Shown here: one piece after another, positions 28,175 through 37,932 of the stretch
Layout of the letters: each line of letters begins with the position of its first letter
Position numbering within the stretch: position 1 is the first letter of the stretch
DNA from: JBBRZM01 sp963813635
GTDB lineage: Bacteria; Actinomycetota; Acidimicrobiia; IMCC26256; JBBRZM01
NCBI GenBank assembly: GCA_963813635.1
Contig: CAWEZO010000002.1
Span: 124,001 to 188,000 of the forward strand
Direction of reading: 5' to 3'
Length of the DNA stretch: 64,000 nt
The notes under the pieces: model-generated
Told to the model about the DNA's origin: nothing
Databases searched by the model: none
What the model saw: the letters and a program-made list of their open reading frames with translations, nothing else
Position numbers and translations under genes: made by a program

Positions 28175-29212
28175 TCAGACCTCGATCTTCATGATCTTCT
28201 TCAACCAGATGAACCCGAAGAGCGCCATGATGGCCGACGCGATCACCGCGACGATCCCACGCGGGTCGCTGAACAGCGCCTCCATGTAGCTCGGCTGGAT
28301 CGCGTACAGCATCAGCCCCATCGCGACGGGAAAGACGCCCAGGATGTAGGCGGAGAGACGGCCCTCCGCGGTGAGGGCGAGGATCTCACGGCGGATGCGC
28401 TCCCGTTGCGTCATGGTCTCCGACACCGTGTCGAGGAGCTCGGCGAGGTTGCCGCCGACCTCACGCTGGATACGGATTGCCATAACGCTCCACATGAGGT
28501 CACGGCTGTTCATCCGCTCCGCGGCGTCTTCGAGCGCCTCCTCGATCGGGCGCCCCAGCCGGGTCTCGGTGAAGACCCGCTGCAGCTCGCGCCTCGTCGG
28601 CTCGCTTGCCTCTCCCGACACCGCCTCGAGTCCCTGGACGAACGCGAAGCCGGCGCGCATCGAGCCCGAGAGCAGGTTGAGCGTGTCGGGCAGCTGCTCC
28701 TCGAATTGCCGCAAACGCTTCTTACGCCGGCGCTTCAGCAAGAAGATCGGTATGCCGGCGACCAGCACGACCAGAACGAGCGCGATTCCCGGGTTTGGCG
28801 CGACCACCAGCCCGATGAGGCCGACGAGGACAATGGCAGAGAAGTAGAAGAAGAGCGCCTCCGGTGGGCGGAGCGGCGTATCCGCCTGCTCAAGGGCGCG
28901 TTCGGTGCGTTCCAATATCCCGGCGCGCGCCGCGATCCGGCCCGTGAGCTCCGCCGCTTGTTGGAGGACGCGTGTATCGGTGAGCTGAACGTCGGCGCTG
29001 TCGGACTCTTCTTTGGCTGCGACCGTGAGCGCAAAACCGCGGAGCCGCTCCTGCGCCTGGTCCTCGGACCTGTTCTTGACCACCACGAGGAGAATCGCCC
29101 CGACGACCGCTGCCATCGCCAGGGCGAAGAACAGCGCGACGACGATCTTTGCGAACGCGCCCTCGAGCGCCAACGCAAGCACCGGGTGCGTCACCCACAC
29201 GTGCATGCTCAT
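28175..29212 (-). CDS. tadB: Tad pilus platform protein TadB-like (T2SF)
   Basis: The 345-residue protein has an N-terminal helix, a pair of central helices (LFFYFSAIVLVGLIGLVVA), a cytoplasmic T2SF domain with LPDTLNLLSGSMRAGFAFVQGL, and two C-terminal helices. It is the second platform subunit of the Tad machine. Its ATG lies inside the end of tadA (four-base overlap), which supports coupled translation with the motor. The T2SF domains of TadB and TadC share the LPD.L.LL...AG pattern seen here in both genes. Confidence 0.9.
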   Translation of the reverse strand: MSMHVWVTHPVLALALEGAFAKIVVALFFALAMAAVVGAILLVVVKNRSEDQAQERLRGFALTVAAKEESDSADVQLTDTRVLQQAAELTGRIAARAGILERTERALEQADTPLRPPEALFFYFSAIVLVGLIGLVVAPNPGIALVLVVLVAGIPIFLLKRRRKKRLRQFEEQLPDTLNLLSGSMRAGFAFVQGLEAVSGEASEPTRRELQRVFTETRLGRPIEEALEDAAERMNSRDLMWSVMAIRIQREVGGNLAELLDTVSETMTQRERIRREILALTAEGRLSAYILGVFPVAMGLMLYAIQPSYMEALFSDPRGIVAVIASAIMALFGFIWLKKIMKIEV

Positions 29213-30562
29213 CGCAGCCCCACAACCTTGCGCGCGAACGGCTGTTGCGCGAAGAGCTCGGCCTCGAGGCTGATCCCCTGGTCGGACAGCTTCTCCGCGA
29301 AGGTCGGGCGGATGCCGGTGCTCTTCAAGTGGCCGAGGAACTTGCCATCCTCGTCGATCCCCATGCCGTAGTCGAAGAGATAGAGGTCCTGCATGACGAC
29401 CACCTCGCCCTCCATCCCCATGATCTCGGACACATGCGTGACGCGGCGCGTGCCGTCGCGCAATCTCGAGATGTGGACCACCATGTCGAGCGCGGATGCC
29501 ATCTGCTCACGAATCGCACGCATCGGAAGCTCCATTCCGGCCATGAGCGACATCGTCTCGATCCTGGACAACGTGTCGCGTGGCGTATTGGAGTGCACCG
29601 TCGTGATCGAGCCGTCGTGACCGGTGTTCATGGCCTGGAGCATGTCGAGCGACTCGCCGCCACGTACCTCGCCGACCACGATGCGGTCGGGTCGCATACG
29701 TAGCGCGTTACGCACGAGGTCGCGGATCTTGATCTCGCCGCGACCTTCGATGTTGGCGGGTCGGGATTCCAGGGGCAGGACGTGATCTTGACTGAGCTGC
29801 AGCTCCTTCGCGTCCTCGACGGTGATGATGCGCTCGTCCTCGGGAATGAACGACGAGATGACGTTGAGCAGCGTGGTCTTTCCGGTGCCGGTACCTCCGC
29901 TCACCACGATGTTGAGCCGGCCGCGCACGCACGCATCGATGAAGTGCGCGACCTGCGGCGTGATCGTGCCGAACTCGATCAGGTCTTCCACTCGGAACGG
30001 ATCAGCCGAGAATCGCCGCACCGTCAGGAACGGACCGCCGATCGCGAGCGGGTGCACCACGACGTTGACCCGTGATCCGTCCGGCAGACGGGCGTCGACC
30101 ATCGGGTTACTCTCGTCGACACGCCGGCCCACCTGGCTGACGATCTTGTCGATGATGCGCCGCAGGTGGGTCTCGTCGACGAATTTCGACATCGGTGAGC
30201 TCGAGCTTGCCGCCGCGCTCCACATACACCCGGTGCGCGCCGTTCACCATCACTTCAGTGATGGCGTCGTCCTTCAGGAAGCGGTCGATCGGGCCGTAGC
30301 CGAGTACGTCGTCAGACACTTCCTGAACGAGTTGCGCCTTCTCGGTTGCGGTGAGCGGGGCGCGTTCTTGCGCCAGGGCGCGCACGAGTTGCTCGTGCAC
30401 CTGGCGGCGCAAGTCCATCTCGGACACGCGCTGGTCGTAGAGGAGCGGGCCCAGCTCTTGGATGACGAACTGGTGCATCTTCTGGCGCATCTCCTCGAGC
30501 GTTGCGGCGCGCTGCGAGGTTGGAGTGCGTTGGAACTCCTGCCACCGGGTGAACTGCGTCAT
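29209..30562 (-). CDS. tadA: Tad secretion ATPase TadA/CpaF (single-base frameshift)
   Basis: TadA is the hexameric motor of the Tad pilus. About 450 residues are encoded. An N-terminal domain with DVLGYGPIDRFLKDD and VMVNGAHRVYVERGGKLELTD leads into FVDETHLRRIIDKIV. It is followed by Walker A VVSGGTGTGKTTLLN, the Asp box ITVEDAKELQL, Walker B RMRPDRIVVGEVRGGE, and the His box TGHDGSITTVHSN. The frame breaks near 30187, where deleting one base restores the junction TDV-KFVDETH. Two ORFs of 151 and 338 residues are therefore one gene. It overlaps tadB by four bases and follows the tadZ-like gene by 21. Confidence 0.9.
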
Positions 30563-30583
30563 CGTGTCGCGACCTTCTCCCTG

Positions 30584-31822
30584 CTAGCCCTGCCGCCGCT
30601 TTTGGCGCCGCGACCGCTTGTTTGTGGGTACGGCCTCCGGAAGCGGCTTCGGGATGAACGCGTCGGCGATCTGCTCGAGCGCGCGCGCGGCCGGCGATTT
30701 CGGGTTGTGGAGCACCACCGGCACTCCCTGGTTGACCGCCTGCGGTACGGCGATGTCGGACGGGACGGGGAACTCGGCTCGGATGCCGAGGGCACGCTCG
30801 ACTTCCTTGACCTCGAGGCTGACCTTCGCGTTCGCCCGGTTGAGCACCAACCGCAGCTTCGGACCGGCGAGCGAGAGGAGGTCGAGGGTCTGCATACCCA
30901 CTTTGAGGTTCTTGATGCTGGGAATGTCCATGCTGGCGACGACGAATACGTCGTCGGCGGCTTCGATGAGTGCGAGCACCATGTCGTCGAAGTGCGGAGG
31001 CATGTCGACGACGACGAACGCGCACATCTTGCACATCGCCTCGGCGATCGCGACCATCTCCTCCGGCCGCACAAGGTCGGCTGCGGACGGCTCGACCGGT
31101 GCCGGCAGGATGAGCAAGCCGCTTTCCTCGTGACGCGACATGAGCGTGCGCATGATCTCGGGGTCGCCTTGGTTGATGGCGGCGGCGGCGTCCACGACGG
31201 TGTGTTGCGGCGGCACGCCGAGCAGGACCGCGACGTCACCGAACTGCAGGTCGCCGTCGAGGATCGCGACCGGCCGTGACGACCGTTTCGCAAGCATGAC
31301 GCCGAGGTTGGTGGCCACCATGCTCTTACCGACGCCACCCTTGGTCGAGAACGACACGATCAGACGCCCACGCTCGGACGTGTCGGCCGCGCCGGCGGCC
31401 CGGTTGATCGCGGCGACCATCATGTCGCCGACCCGGCGTACCGACTGTCGCAGCGCGGCATCGCCGGCCGAGATCGTGACCGCGTCGCGCACACCGGCCC
31501 GCAGCGCCTGCTGGAGGAGCTGTGTCGACAGCTCTTCCACGACGAGCACTGCACCGACCTGCGCGTGCGCGAGCGTCAGGCGCTGCACCTGTTCGAGGCC
31601 ATGCGGATTCGACAGTCCGGGACCGAGGATCACGACACACGCCCGGCCCGGGCGCAGCTTCGTGATGAGCTCGTCGACGTTCTCGAACTGCGCCGCACCC
31701 TGCGAGCCCGCAAGTTGCATGCCCAGCTTCATTCGATGCCGCGCGTCCGGATCCACGACACCGACGTCGTACCGGTTCGGCTCCGCCTCGTTGGTCAACG
31801 CTGCGCCGCTTTGCTGTTCCAT
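30584..31822 (-). CDS. CpaE/TadZ-like pilus localisation ATPase
   Basis: The 412-residue protein has an N-terminal receiver-like domain without an obvious phosphoacceptor aspartate, then a MinD/ParA-type ATPase domain. Visible are the deviant Walker A FSTKGGVGKSMVATN, the switch region AILDGDLQFGDVAVLLG and VVDMPPHFDD. TadZ/CpaE places the Tad machine at a cell site. The ATG at 31822 follows a GGAGGGGGAG ribosome binding site; an upstream start at 31927 is less likely. The C-terminal tail is strongly basic (NKRSRRQKRRQG) and may bind membrane or DNA. Confidence 0.9.
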   Translation of the reverse strand: MEQQSGAALTNEAEPNRYDVGVVDPDARHRMKLGMQLAGSQGAAQFENVDELITKLRPGRACVVILGPGLSNPHGLEQVQRLTLAHAQVGAVLVVEELSTQLLQQALRAGVRDAVTISAGDAALRQSVRRVGDMMVAAINRAAGAADTSERGRLIVSFSTKGGVGKSMVATNLGVMLAKRSSRPVAILDGDLQFGDVAVLLGVPPQHTVVDAAAAINQGDPEIMRTLMSRHEESGLLILPAPVEPSAADLVRPEEMVAIAEAMCKMCAFVVVDMPPHFDDMVLALIEAADDVFVVASMDIPSIKNLKVGMQTLDLLSLAGPKLRLVLNRANAKVSLEVKEVERALGIRAEFPVPSDIAVPQAVNQGVPVVLHNPKSPAARALEQIADAFIPKPLPEAVPTNKRSRRQKRRQG

Positions 31823-31859
31823 CGCTCCCCCTCCACCCCGGCCTGGCGAAACCACCCTG

Positions 31860-32669
31860 CTACTTCGTGCTGTTGTCGGCCGGGTCAACGGGACGCACCA
31901 GCGGGGCGGTCGGGCCGAGGACCGCAATGTTCGGGACTGCCGGGAGGTCCTGCGCCAGGAAGCCGGTCGGGTTCAGTGTCAGCCAGATCGAGTTGTTCTT
32001 CGCTGCCGACACAATTCGCAACGCGTCGACCGGCGAGGCCTCGAAGGTGAGCAGGCCGCTACCACTGGGCGTGGCAGCAGCGCTGCCTCCGCTCGAGCTC
32101 GGCGTCGGCGCGGCCGCGGTCGTCTGCGCACCGACCGCGAGCAACTTGGCGTTCTGTAGCAGGTACGACACGTACTTCACCGAAGGCGTGACGTTTGTGT
32201 CCTCGGTGAGGACCATGATGTTCACGCGGTCGCCCGGGGCGATCTGGTTGCCCACCGCTTGGTCGGTGCCGACCTGGATGCTGACCGCGACGTTCTTCTT
32301 GTCCTGGATCTGACCGGCCGCGGCGCCGCCACCCGCCTGCGAACGCGACACGAAGCTGTCGCTCGTGATGAACTGCTTCGGGCTGATGGCGCCCGCGGCG
32401 TACTTGTCCTTTACTTGCGCCTCGTCGGTCACGATGTTGGGCGGCACGTTGGCACGCGGCACGCCCTGCAGGACGAGCTGCCCGTGATTGCTCGCGTCCT
32501 TGCCGCTCGTGCCGCGCGCGATGGTGTCGCTCGCGACGAGCACCTTGACGAGCGAGACCTTGGTCTCGGCCCGCTTGTCGGCCCCCGAGATGTACAGGTA
32601 CACCCCGAGGAACGCGGCGATCGCCAACACGATGGCGACGGCAGCGATCAGCGTACGGCGATTGCCCAC
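31860..32669 (-). CDS. RcpC/CpaB-like pilus assembly protein
   Basis: The protein of about 269 residues has an N-terminal membrane anchor (TLIAAVAIVLAIAAFLGVYLYI). A SAF-like beta-clip domain (LVASDTIARGT, PGDRVNIMV) and a C-terminal extracytoplasmic region with a Ser/Ala/Pro-rich insert follow. CpaB/RcpC proteins help assemble Tad pili, in diderms with the secretin; here no secretin gene is present, as expected for a monoderm. The GTG at 32669 is preferred because GGGGAG lies upstream. It is the first gene of the minus-strand tad operon. Confidence 0.82.
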   Translation of the reverse strand: MGNRRTLIAAVAIVLAIAAFLGVYLYISGADKRAETKVSLVKVLVASDTIARGTSGKDASNHGQLVLQGVPRANVPPNIVTDEAQVKDKYAAGAISPKQFITSDSFVSRSQAGGGAAAGQIQDKKNVAVSIQVGTDQAVGNQIAPGDRVNIMVLTEDTNVTPSVKYVSYLLQNAKLLAVGAQTTAAAPTPSSSGGSAAATPSGSGLLTFEASPVDALRIVSAAKNNSIWLTLNPTGFLAQDLPAVPNIAVLGPTAPLVRPVDPADNSTK

Positions 32670-33096
32670 GTGCGACTCCCCTGCTCCCGCCCACACCTGT
32701 GGGCGCTGAATCCTGACCTGTCGCACCTGACGACTGATCCGTGTATCCCGGACCGCGGCCGGCGAGCCACACAGCGCGCGACCCGACTCGGCCCGTCAAG
32801 TGTGACGTGACCCGGTTGTTCTCGCAATATTCTTGCGTGGTGTTCAGTCACTGCTGTCCCTGTGGGGGCTGCCTTGACGAGATGTTGACAGTGCGTCATA
32901 GTACTACCACGTTGAGTGGTCATCTTGGTCGAGGGTCCCCGACCCTTCGGCTCAGGTTCTCGGCGGCTCATCGAGGAGAGCTTCGACAGGGACCGGGTTC
33001 GCCTTGAGGACAAAAAGTCGCCCCGGGGGCGACGGTTTCGGGTTTCAGCGGGTGTAAGGGACAGGGAGACAGGGTGCAGCGAGGTCGGGCTCGAAC
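32670..33096. promoter_or_regulatory. Divergent intergenic region between the tad operons
   Basis: These 427 bases separate the minus-strand cpaB-tadC operon from tadE-tadG. I see a candidate plus-strand promoter, TTGACG at 32874-32879 with CATAGT at 32898-32903 (18-base spacer), and a second TTGACA at 32886-32891 without a good -10. A perfect seven-bp hairpin GTCGCCC/GGGCGAC lies at 33019-33035 in the tadE leader. The segment is locally richer in A and T than its surroundings. No open reading frame here looks real. Confidence 0.45.
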
Positions 33097-33834
33097 ATGG
33101 CGCCACGCGCGCGCTCCGGGCGGACCGAGCGCGGGGCGGTCACGATCGAGGCGGCCCTCATCACGCCCCTGATCTGCCTGATCGTCTTCGGAGCCGTGGA
33201 GTTCGGCTTCTACTTCAAAGAGGCACACACCGTTTCCAGTGCTGCGACCCGAGGCGGTCGCGAGGTTTCGGCGCTGCCGAAGATGAACGGCTATGAGGTC
33301 CGCGGAGCCAACCTGATCAGCAACGCGCTGTCTGTCCTCAACGCAGACGACCGCGCGACCGTGAAGGTCGCGATCTACAAGGCCGACACCTCTGTGGGAC
33401 ACGTTGGTGACGGCACGCTCCCGGTCGGGATCAGCAGCGTCAAGGACGTGTGGAGCTGCACCCACAAATGCTGGAAGTTCACTTGGAACGCACATTCCAG
33501 CATCGTCCCGGGCCATGGTGCCGGGCTCGACGATGTGGGTGTCCCCGGGTTCGACCCGGTGTGGTCGTTGACAAACGACGGCCCATGGACCCCCGCCGAG
33601 CAATGGGCGTGCGCGCCGAATCCCAACGGGCTGACGCAATCCGAGAAGGACGGGCAGCTCGATAGCGCCGGCGTCTGGATCTCCGTGACGTTTACGTCCG
33701 TCACGCCGCTCTTCGGATGGCTCGACGGCCCCGTCACCAGCCATTCGGTGTACGTGCTCGAACCGGACCCCGACTCAGGAACAGCCTGCGCCGGCACTGG
33801 CACTCCGCCACCGGCCAACATCGGCCGACGATGA
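33097..33834 (+). CDS. TadE-like pseudopilin
   Basis: The 245-residue protein starts with a short basic leader (RSGRTERG) followed by AVTIEAALITPLICLIVFGAVEFG. This is a class III-like pseudopilin signal with Gly before the cleavage site and Glu in the mature N-terminus. The rest is an extracytoplasmic domain of about 200 residues with two Cys in CTHKCWKF and two others that could form disulfides. TadE-like proteins are minor components that aid Tad pilus assembly or adhesion. Its stop codon overlaps the start of the following tadG-like gene (ATGA). Confidence 0.85.
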   Translation: MAPRARSGRTERGAVTIEAALITPLICLIVFGAVEFGFYFKEAHTVSSAATRGGREVSALPKMNGYEVRGANLISNALSVLNADDRATVKVAIYKADTSVGHVGDGTLPVGISSVKDVWSCTHKCWKFTWNAHSSIVPGHGAGLDDVGVPGFDPVWSLTNDGPWTPAEQWACAPNPNGLTQSEKDGQLDSAGVWISVTFTSVTPLFGWLDGPVTSHSVYVLEPDPDSGTACAGTGTPPPANIGRR

Positions 33835-36127
33835 GCGAGCCCGTGACGATGATGCGAGGCCCGCTCAGAGGCTCTGCGAACGGCCCCACCGGGCTGAAGG
33901 AGCGCGGGTATCTCCTCGTGTGGTTCTCGATCATCGTCATCGTGCTCTTCGCGATCGCCGGGATGTCGTACGACTTCGGTCAGCGGTACTACGAGGACAC
34001 AAAGGCGCAGCGTGCCGCAGACGCAGCCGCGCTCGCGGGCGTCGTCTATCGGGACGGAACCAACTCGGTCGTGAGCAACACGAACGCGAAGAATGCAGCT
34101 CTTCGCGTCGCACTCCGGAACGGCTATTCCCCCGGCGACGTCGACGTGGACCTCTCGCCGGCGATACCCGTCAACGAGCTCAAAGTCACGGTTCACGCCA
34201 AGGCGCTGAACTATTTCGCGAATGCAGTCGGCGTCGGCTCCCAGGACTTCTGGCGGTCGTCGCAGGCCGCGTATGACGTCACGACACCGCTCGGGAGCCC
34301 GACCAACGTGCTCGGCTACGAGGCGCTGAATACCGGCGAAAATAGCTGGGTACCGGCGAGTGGATACCCGGCGCCGCCACCGACTGCCAGCTCGATGTGG
34401 CTCGACATCGATGCGCCGCGCACCCCGGCGCACTCGGGCGACCAGTTCGACGGAAGCGATTGCACGCCTCGCTCCGGCCTCATTCCCGCCGACAACTGCT
34501 ACGACAACTCCAACACCGCGACCAACACAAACCAGAGCTACGTCGGGGGCACCGACGAGGACGGCCAGTTCTACACGATCCACAAGCCAACGAGATTCGG
34601 CAGCCTCAATCTGCAGATCTTCGACCCGACATTCGCACATACGGGCAGCGATTGCCTCGGGAGTTCCAACCCGGGCTCGAGGGGCGGGGCAAACAGCGGC
34701 ATACTCGACAATGCATACATCAACCCTGCCGGGGCGCTCGCGTACAGCATGTGGCTTTGGAACCAACCGTTTCTCTGGGCCAAGGTGTGGAACTTCGACA
34801 CCAACCTCAGCATGCTTTCTCCGGCCCAGTGGAGCGACTACTACGCGAGGTTTGTCGCCAGTTCCGCCGGCACAGTCACGACCGGGCATGCGACCAATCA
34901 GATGATTCCCAACAAGTTGTGCACCGGCGACACCTGGAACGGCGCCTGCACCGTTGGCTGCGGCAGCGGTGCCGGCGGCTATGGGGGAGCCTCGCCCACC
35001 AACGCGGCCGCATGGGTCACCGGGCGTCTCGACCCCCGAGTCGTTCGCGACACCGAAGATCCGGCCGGCTGACAACCTGCCCACCACTGGCCCGGGCAGC
35101 ACCGATGGCCCGGCGGTGGTGACGACGTTCACGCTCTATAGACCCGGCACGACGTGTGCCGGCCATTCCCTCGCCGATCAGGTCCCGGGATGTCCACCGG
35201 AGCAATTCGGGACGTATGGCCAAGATCTCGTAAGTGACTTCCGCATTCCCAATGTCGGGGATTACCTACAGGACGGCGGTCCAGCCTCGCCGCAGCACTA
35301 TTTCCGCAACACCTTCCGCAAGTGGGTCACACTGTGCGCCGGCGGCACGCTTCCCACGGGCATTGGCGACTATCTGCTGCGGGTCCAGACCGACGTGCTC
35401 CCCCACGCGGTATCCAGATTGGGACTCCGTCGCCTGTGGTACGACAGCCCCACGAACCAGGTCGTCCCGGCCGGTCAAGGCTCCAACAAGTATTCGCTCC
35501 GGGCCGGCGTCTGTTCGGGAACGTGCACCTCTCCGCCCTCGAGCCCCCGCCGACAACCTCGGCCTCCAGGTGTACGCCAACGGGCACATCACGGTCGCGG
35601 CCAATGTCGTGTCCGGCAGCACCTTCTTCCTGACGAAGGCAGTCCCAGCCGCGAAGAACCGGACCTTGACGCTCACCTTCTTCGATCCCGGCGACCTGAC
35701 GACGTGCGGGGCCAACTGGCCCTACTGGGTCGATGACCCGGAAAGCTGCCAATACGCCCCGCCCGCCGCCGATGGCTTCCTGACGATCGGCCACACGCCG
35801 AGCGGCATCCCCGGCGGCGCCTTCGAGAAGCTCGCGAACTGCGCCGGTACGTACCCCAGCGGCTCCGGAGGGACGCCGACAGAAGCCTCCGACTGCGTGT
35901 TCAAGGTCGGGACCTCCACCAACGGGCGCCTCCTCAATGTCACAATCCCGCTCCCCCCCGTCGGCGGACTGATCAGCGGGTGCAACCCGGCCGCCGGGAA
36001 CATCTCGTGCTGGGTGCAGGCGCAGTTCACCTTCCCGACGAGCGGGTTCAGCGGCTGGCTCCGACCCACGGATCACACGACGTGGACCGCGTCGATCAAC
36101 GGGTCCCCGGTGCGCCTCGTCAGCTAG
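33831..36127 (+). CDS. TadG-like pilus protein with large exported domain (two frameshifts)
   Basis: The reconstructed protein is about 765 residues. The N-terminus has one membrane helix (LLVWFSIIVIVLFAIAG) followed by YDFGQRYYEDTKAQRAADAAALAG, the typical TadG/Flp-associated segment that pairs with TadE. The remaining 650 residues are exported and rich in Asn, Thr, Gly and Cys (for example CTGDTWNGACTVGCGSGAGG), as in surface adhesins. The frame breaks near 35022 and near 35545. At both sites removal of one base gives a continuous chain (AAWVTG-VSTPESFA and CTSPPS-APADNLGLQVY). It is co-transcribed with the tadE-like gene and may be the adhesive tip or a sheath component. Confidence 0.8.
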
Positions 36128-36208
36128 TCACGACTGCATCCGCTCGCGCGGCATCACAGCGAAGGCTCGCACGTGATGCGGTCACGGACGCTCCGTGACC
36201 GCGAGCGT

Positions 36209-37822
36209 TCAGGTGGTTTCGGTCGGCACCGGCTCTTGCGCTCCCTTGTCGGGCTCGGCTGGCGCGGTTGTTTCAGCGACCGGCTCGGGCGGTGCGGCTT
36301 CGACCGGCTCAGGCGGTGCGGCTTCGCTCGCCTCCGGGCTCGGTACGTCAGCGGTCGCCGTCTCGCTTTCGGCACCCTCGCCCTCCGTGGGCATTTCGAC
36401 GGTGATCTCGGGGCCGATGTAGTTGCCGGACTCGTCGTAGGCGTGCTCGCCGAACTGATCCTGGTACTCGGGTGCGACCACGCCACCTTCGGCGGCTTGC
36501 TTGATCGAGAGTGAGATGCGCCGGCGCTCGAGGTCGATGTCGATGATCTTCACCCACAGCTCCTCGCCGGGCGTGACGACCTGTTCGGGTGCCTCCACGT
36601 GGTGACCGGCCATCTCCGAGATGTGCACGAGGCCTTCGATGCCTTCGCCCACCTGCACGAACGCACCGAACGGCACGAGCTTCGTGACCCGTCCGTACAC
36701 GAGCTCACCGACCGCGTGACCCGTCGCGAACTCCTGCCAGGGGTCTTGCTGCGTCGCCTTCAACGAGAGCGAGATGCGTTCACGTGAGAGATCGACGTCG
36801 AGCACCTGCACCGTGACCTCGTCACCGACCTGCACCACCGAGCTCGGGTGGTCGACGTGCTTCCAGCTCAGCTCCGACACGTGCACGAGGCCGTCCATGC
36901 CGCCGAGGTCGACGAACGCACCGAAGTTGACGACTGACGACACGACGCCCTGCCGCACTTCGCCCGACTTCAGGTTGGTGAGGAACTCGTCGCGCTGCTC
37001 GCGCTGCGTCTCCTCGAGGTACGCACGTCGGGAGAGCACGACGTTGTTGCGGTTCTTGTCGAGCTCGATGATCTTGCATTCGAGCGTCTTGCCGACGAAC
37101 GGGTGCAGGTCGCGGACACGCCGCAGGTCGACGAGCGACGCGGGGAGGAAGCCGCGCAAGCCGATGTCGAGGATGAGCCCGCCCTTCACGACTTCGATGA
37201 CCGGGCCGGAGACGATGCCTTCGCTCTCCTTCAGCTCCTCGATCGTGCCCCACGCGCGCTCGTACTGCGCCCGCTTCTTCGACAGGATGAGCCGGCCGTC
37301 CTTGTCTTCCTTCGTGAGCACGAGCGCCTCGAGCTCCTCGTCGAGCTTGACGACGTCGTTGGGGTCGACGTCGTTGCGGATCGAGAGCTCGCGTGACGGG
37401 ATGACGCCTTCCGACTTGTAGCCGATGTCGAGCAACACCTCGTCGCTGTCGATCTTGACGACCTTGCCCGACACGATGTCGCCGTCGTCGAACGCGACGA
37501 TCGTCGCGTCGACCGCGTCGGAGAACGACTGGCCGCCCAAGTCGTCGAAGACGACGGGACCGTCGTCGGGTTCGTTGGAGTCGGGCTCGGCAGCGGCTTC
37601 GCTCTCGGAGCCGGCGGCGGCCTCGCCGTCGGGAGTGGCCTCGGGGGTGGCGTCGCTCTCGGAGCCGGCGGCGGCCTCGCCGTCGGGAGTGGCCTCGGGG
37701 GTGGCGTCGCCCTCTGCGGCTTCGGGTGGGGTGGTGGCGGTGGGATCAGCGATGGCGACCGCTGCGACCGGCTCGGGGACGGTGGCGTTGTCGACCGCCG
37801 CCGTCGCGTCCTGTTCTGACAA
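36209..37822 (-). CDS. rpsA: 30S ribosomal protein S1
   Basis: The 537-residue protein has four S1 RNA-binding domains in the central 350 residues (for example GDIVSGKVVKIDSDEVLLDIGYKSEGVIP and GAFVQVGEGIEGLVHISEMAG, partly quoted). These domains bind mRNA for translation start. The start is probably the TTG at 37822, before SEQDATAAV, with TAGGAG upstream; no ATG or GTG lies in a better place. An acidic Ala/Glu/Pro-rich N-terminal extension of about 95 residues contains an 18-residue duplication. The C-terminal tail is similar in composition. This gene keeps its place beside polA, but coaE lies 14 kb away across the Tad island. Confidence 0.93.
   Translation of the reverse strand: MSEQDATAAVDNATVPEPVAAVAIADPTATTPPEAAEGDATPEATPDGEAAAGSESDATPEATPDGEAAAGSESEAAAEPDSNEPDDGPVVFDDLGGQSFSDAVDATIVAFDDGDIVSGKVVKIDSDEVLLDIGYKSEGVIPSRELSIRNDVDPNDVVKLDEELEALVLTKEDKDGRLILSKKRAQYERAWGTIEELKESEGIVSGPVIEVVKGGLILDIGLRGFLPASLVDLRRVRDLHPFVGKTLECKIIELDKNRNNVVLSRRAYLEETQREQRDEFLTNLKSGEVRQGVVSSVVNFGAFVDLGGMDGLVHVSELSWKHVDHPSSVVQVGDEVTVQVLDVDLSRERISLSLKATQQDPWQEFATGHAVGELVYGRVTKLVPFGAFVQVGEGIEGLVHISEMAGHHVEAPEQVVTPGEELWVKIIDIDLERRRISLSIKQAAEGGVVAPEYQDQFGEHAYDESGNYIGPEITVEMPTEGEGAESETATADVPSPEASEAAPPEPVEAAPPEPVAETTAPAEPDKGAQEPVPTETT
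37600..37707 (-). repeat. Tandem 54-bp duplication inside the rpsA N-terminal extension
   Basis: Two adjacent 54-base copies encode the same 18-residue acidic, Ala-rich segment (containing ATPEATPDGEAAAG) twice. The copies are nearly identical at DNA level, differing at about one position at the edge. The length is a multiple of three, so the frame is kept. Confidence 0.9.
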
Positions 37823-37932
37823 GGTGGGGCTCCTAATGGCACGGACCGGTCGCGAGAATCGCGATCGGCGACCCCCGGGTGAGGGCCGATGCCCAGGGTA
37901 CAGGGCCGATGCGCGTGAGGGGAAGCGAGGCA

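Noticed and set aside
26497..28194. A plus-strand open frame of over 500 codons
   Set aside because: It is antisense of the polytopic protein and tadC, whose translations have clear domains. High GC keeps shadow frames open.
33019..33035. Hairpin in the tadE leader as a riboswitch
   Set aside because: A single seven-pair stem without conserved aptamer bases (checked by eye against c-di-GMP types) is not enough.
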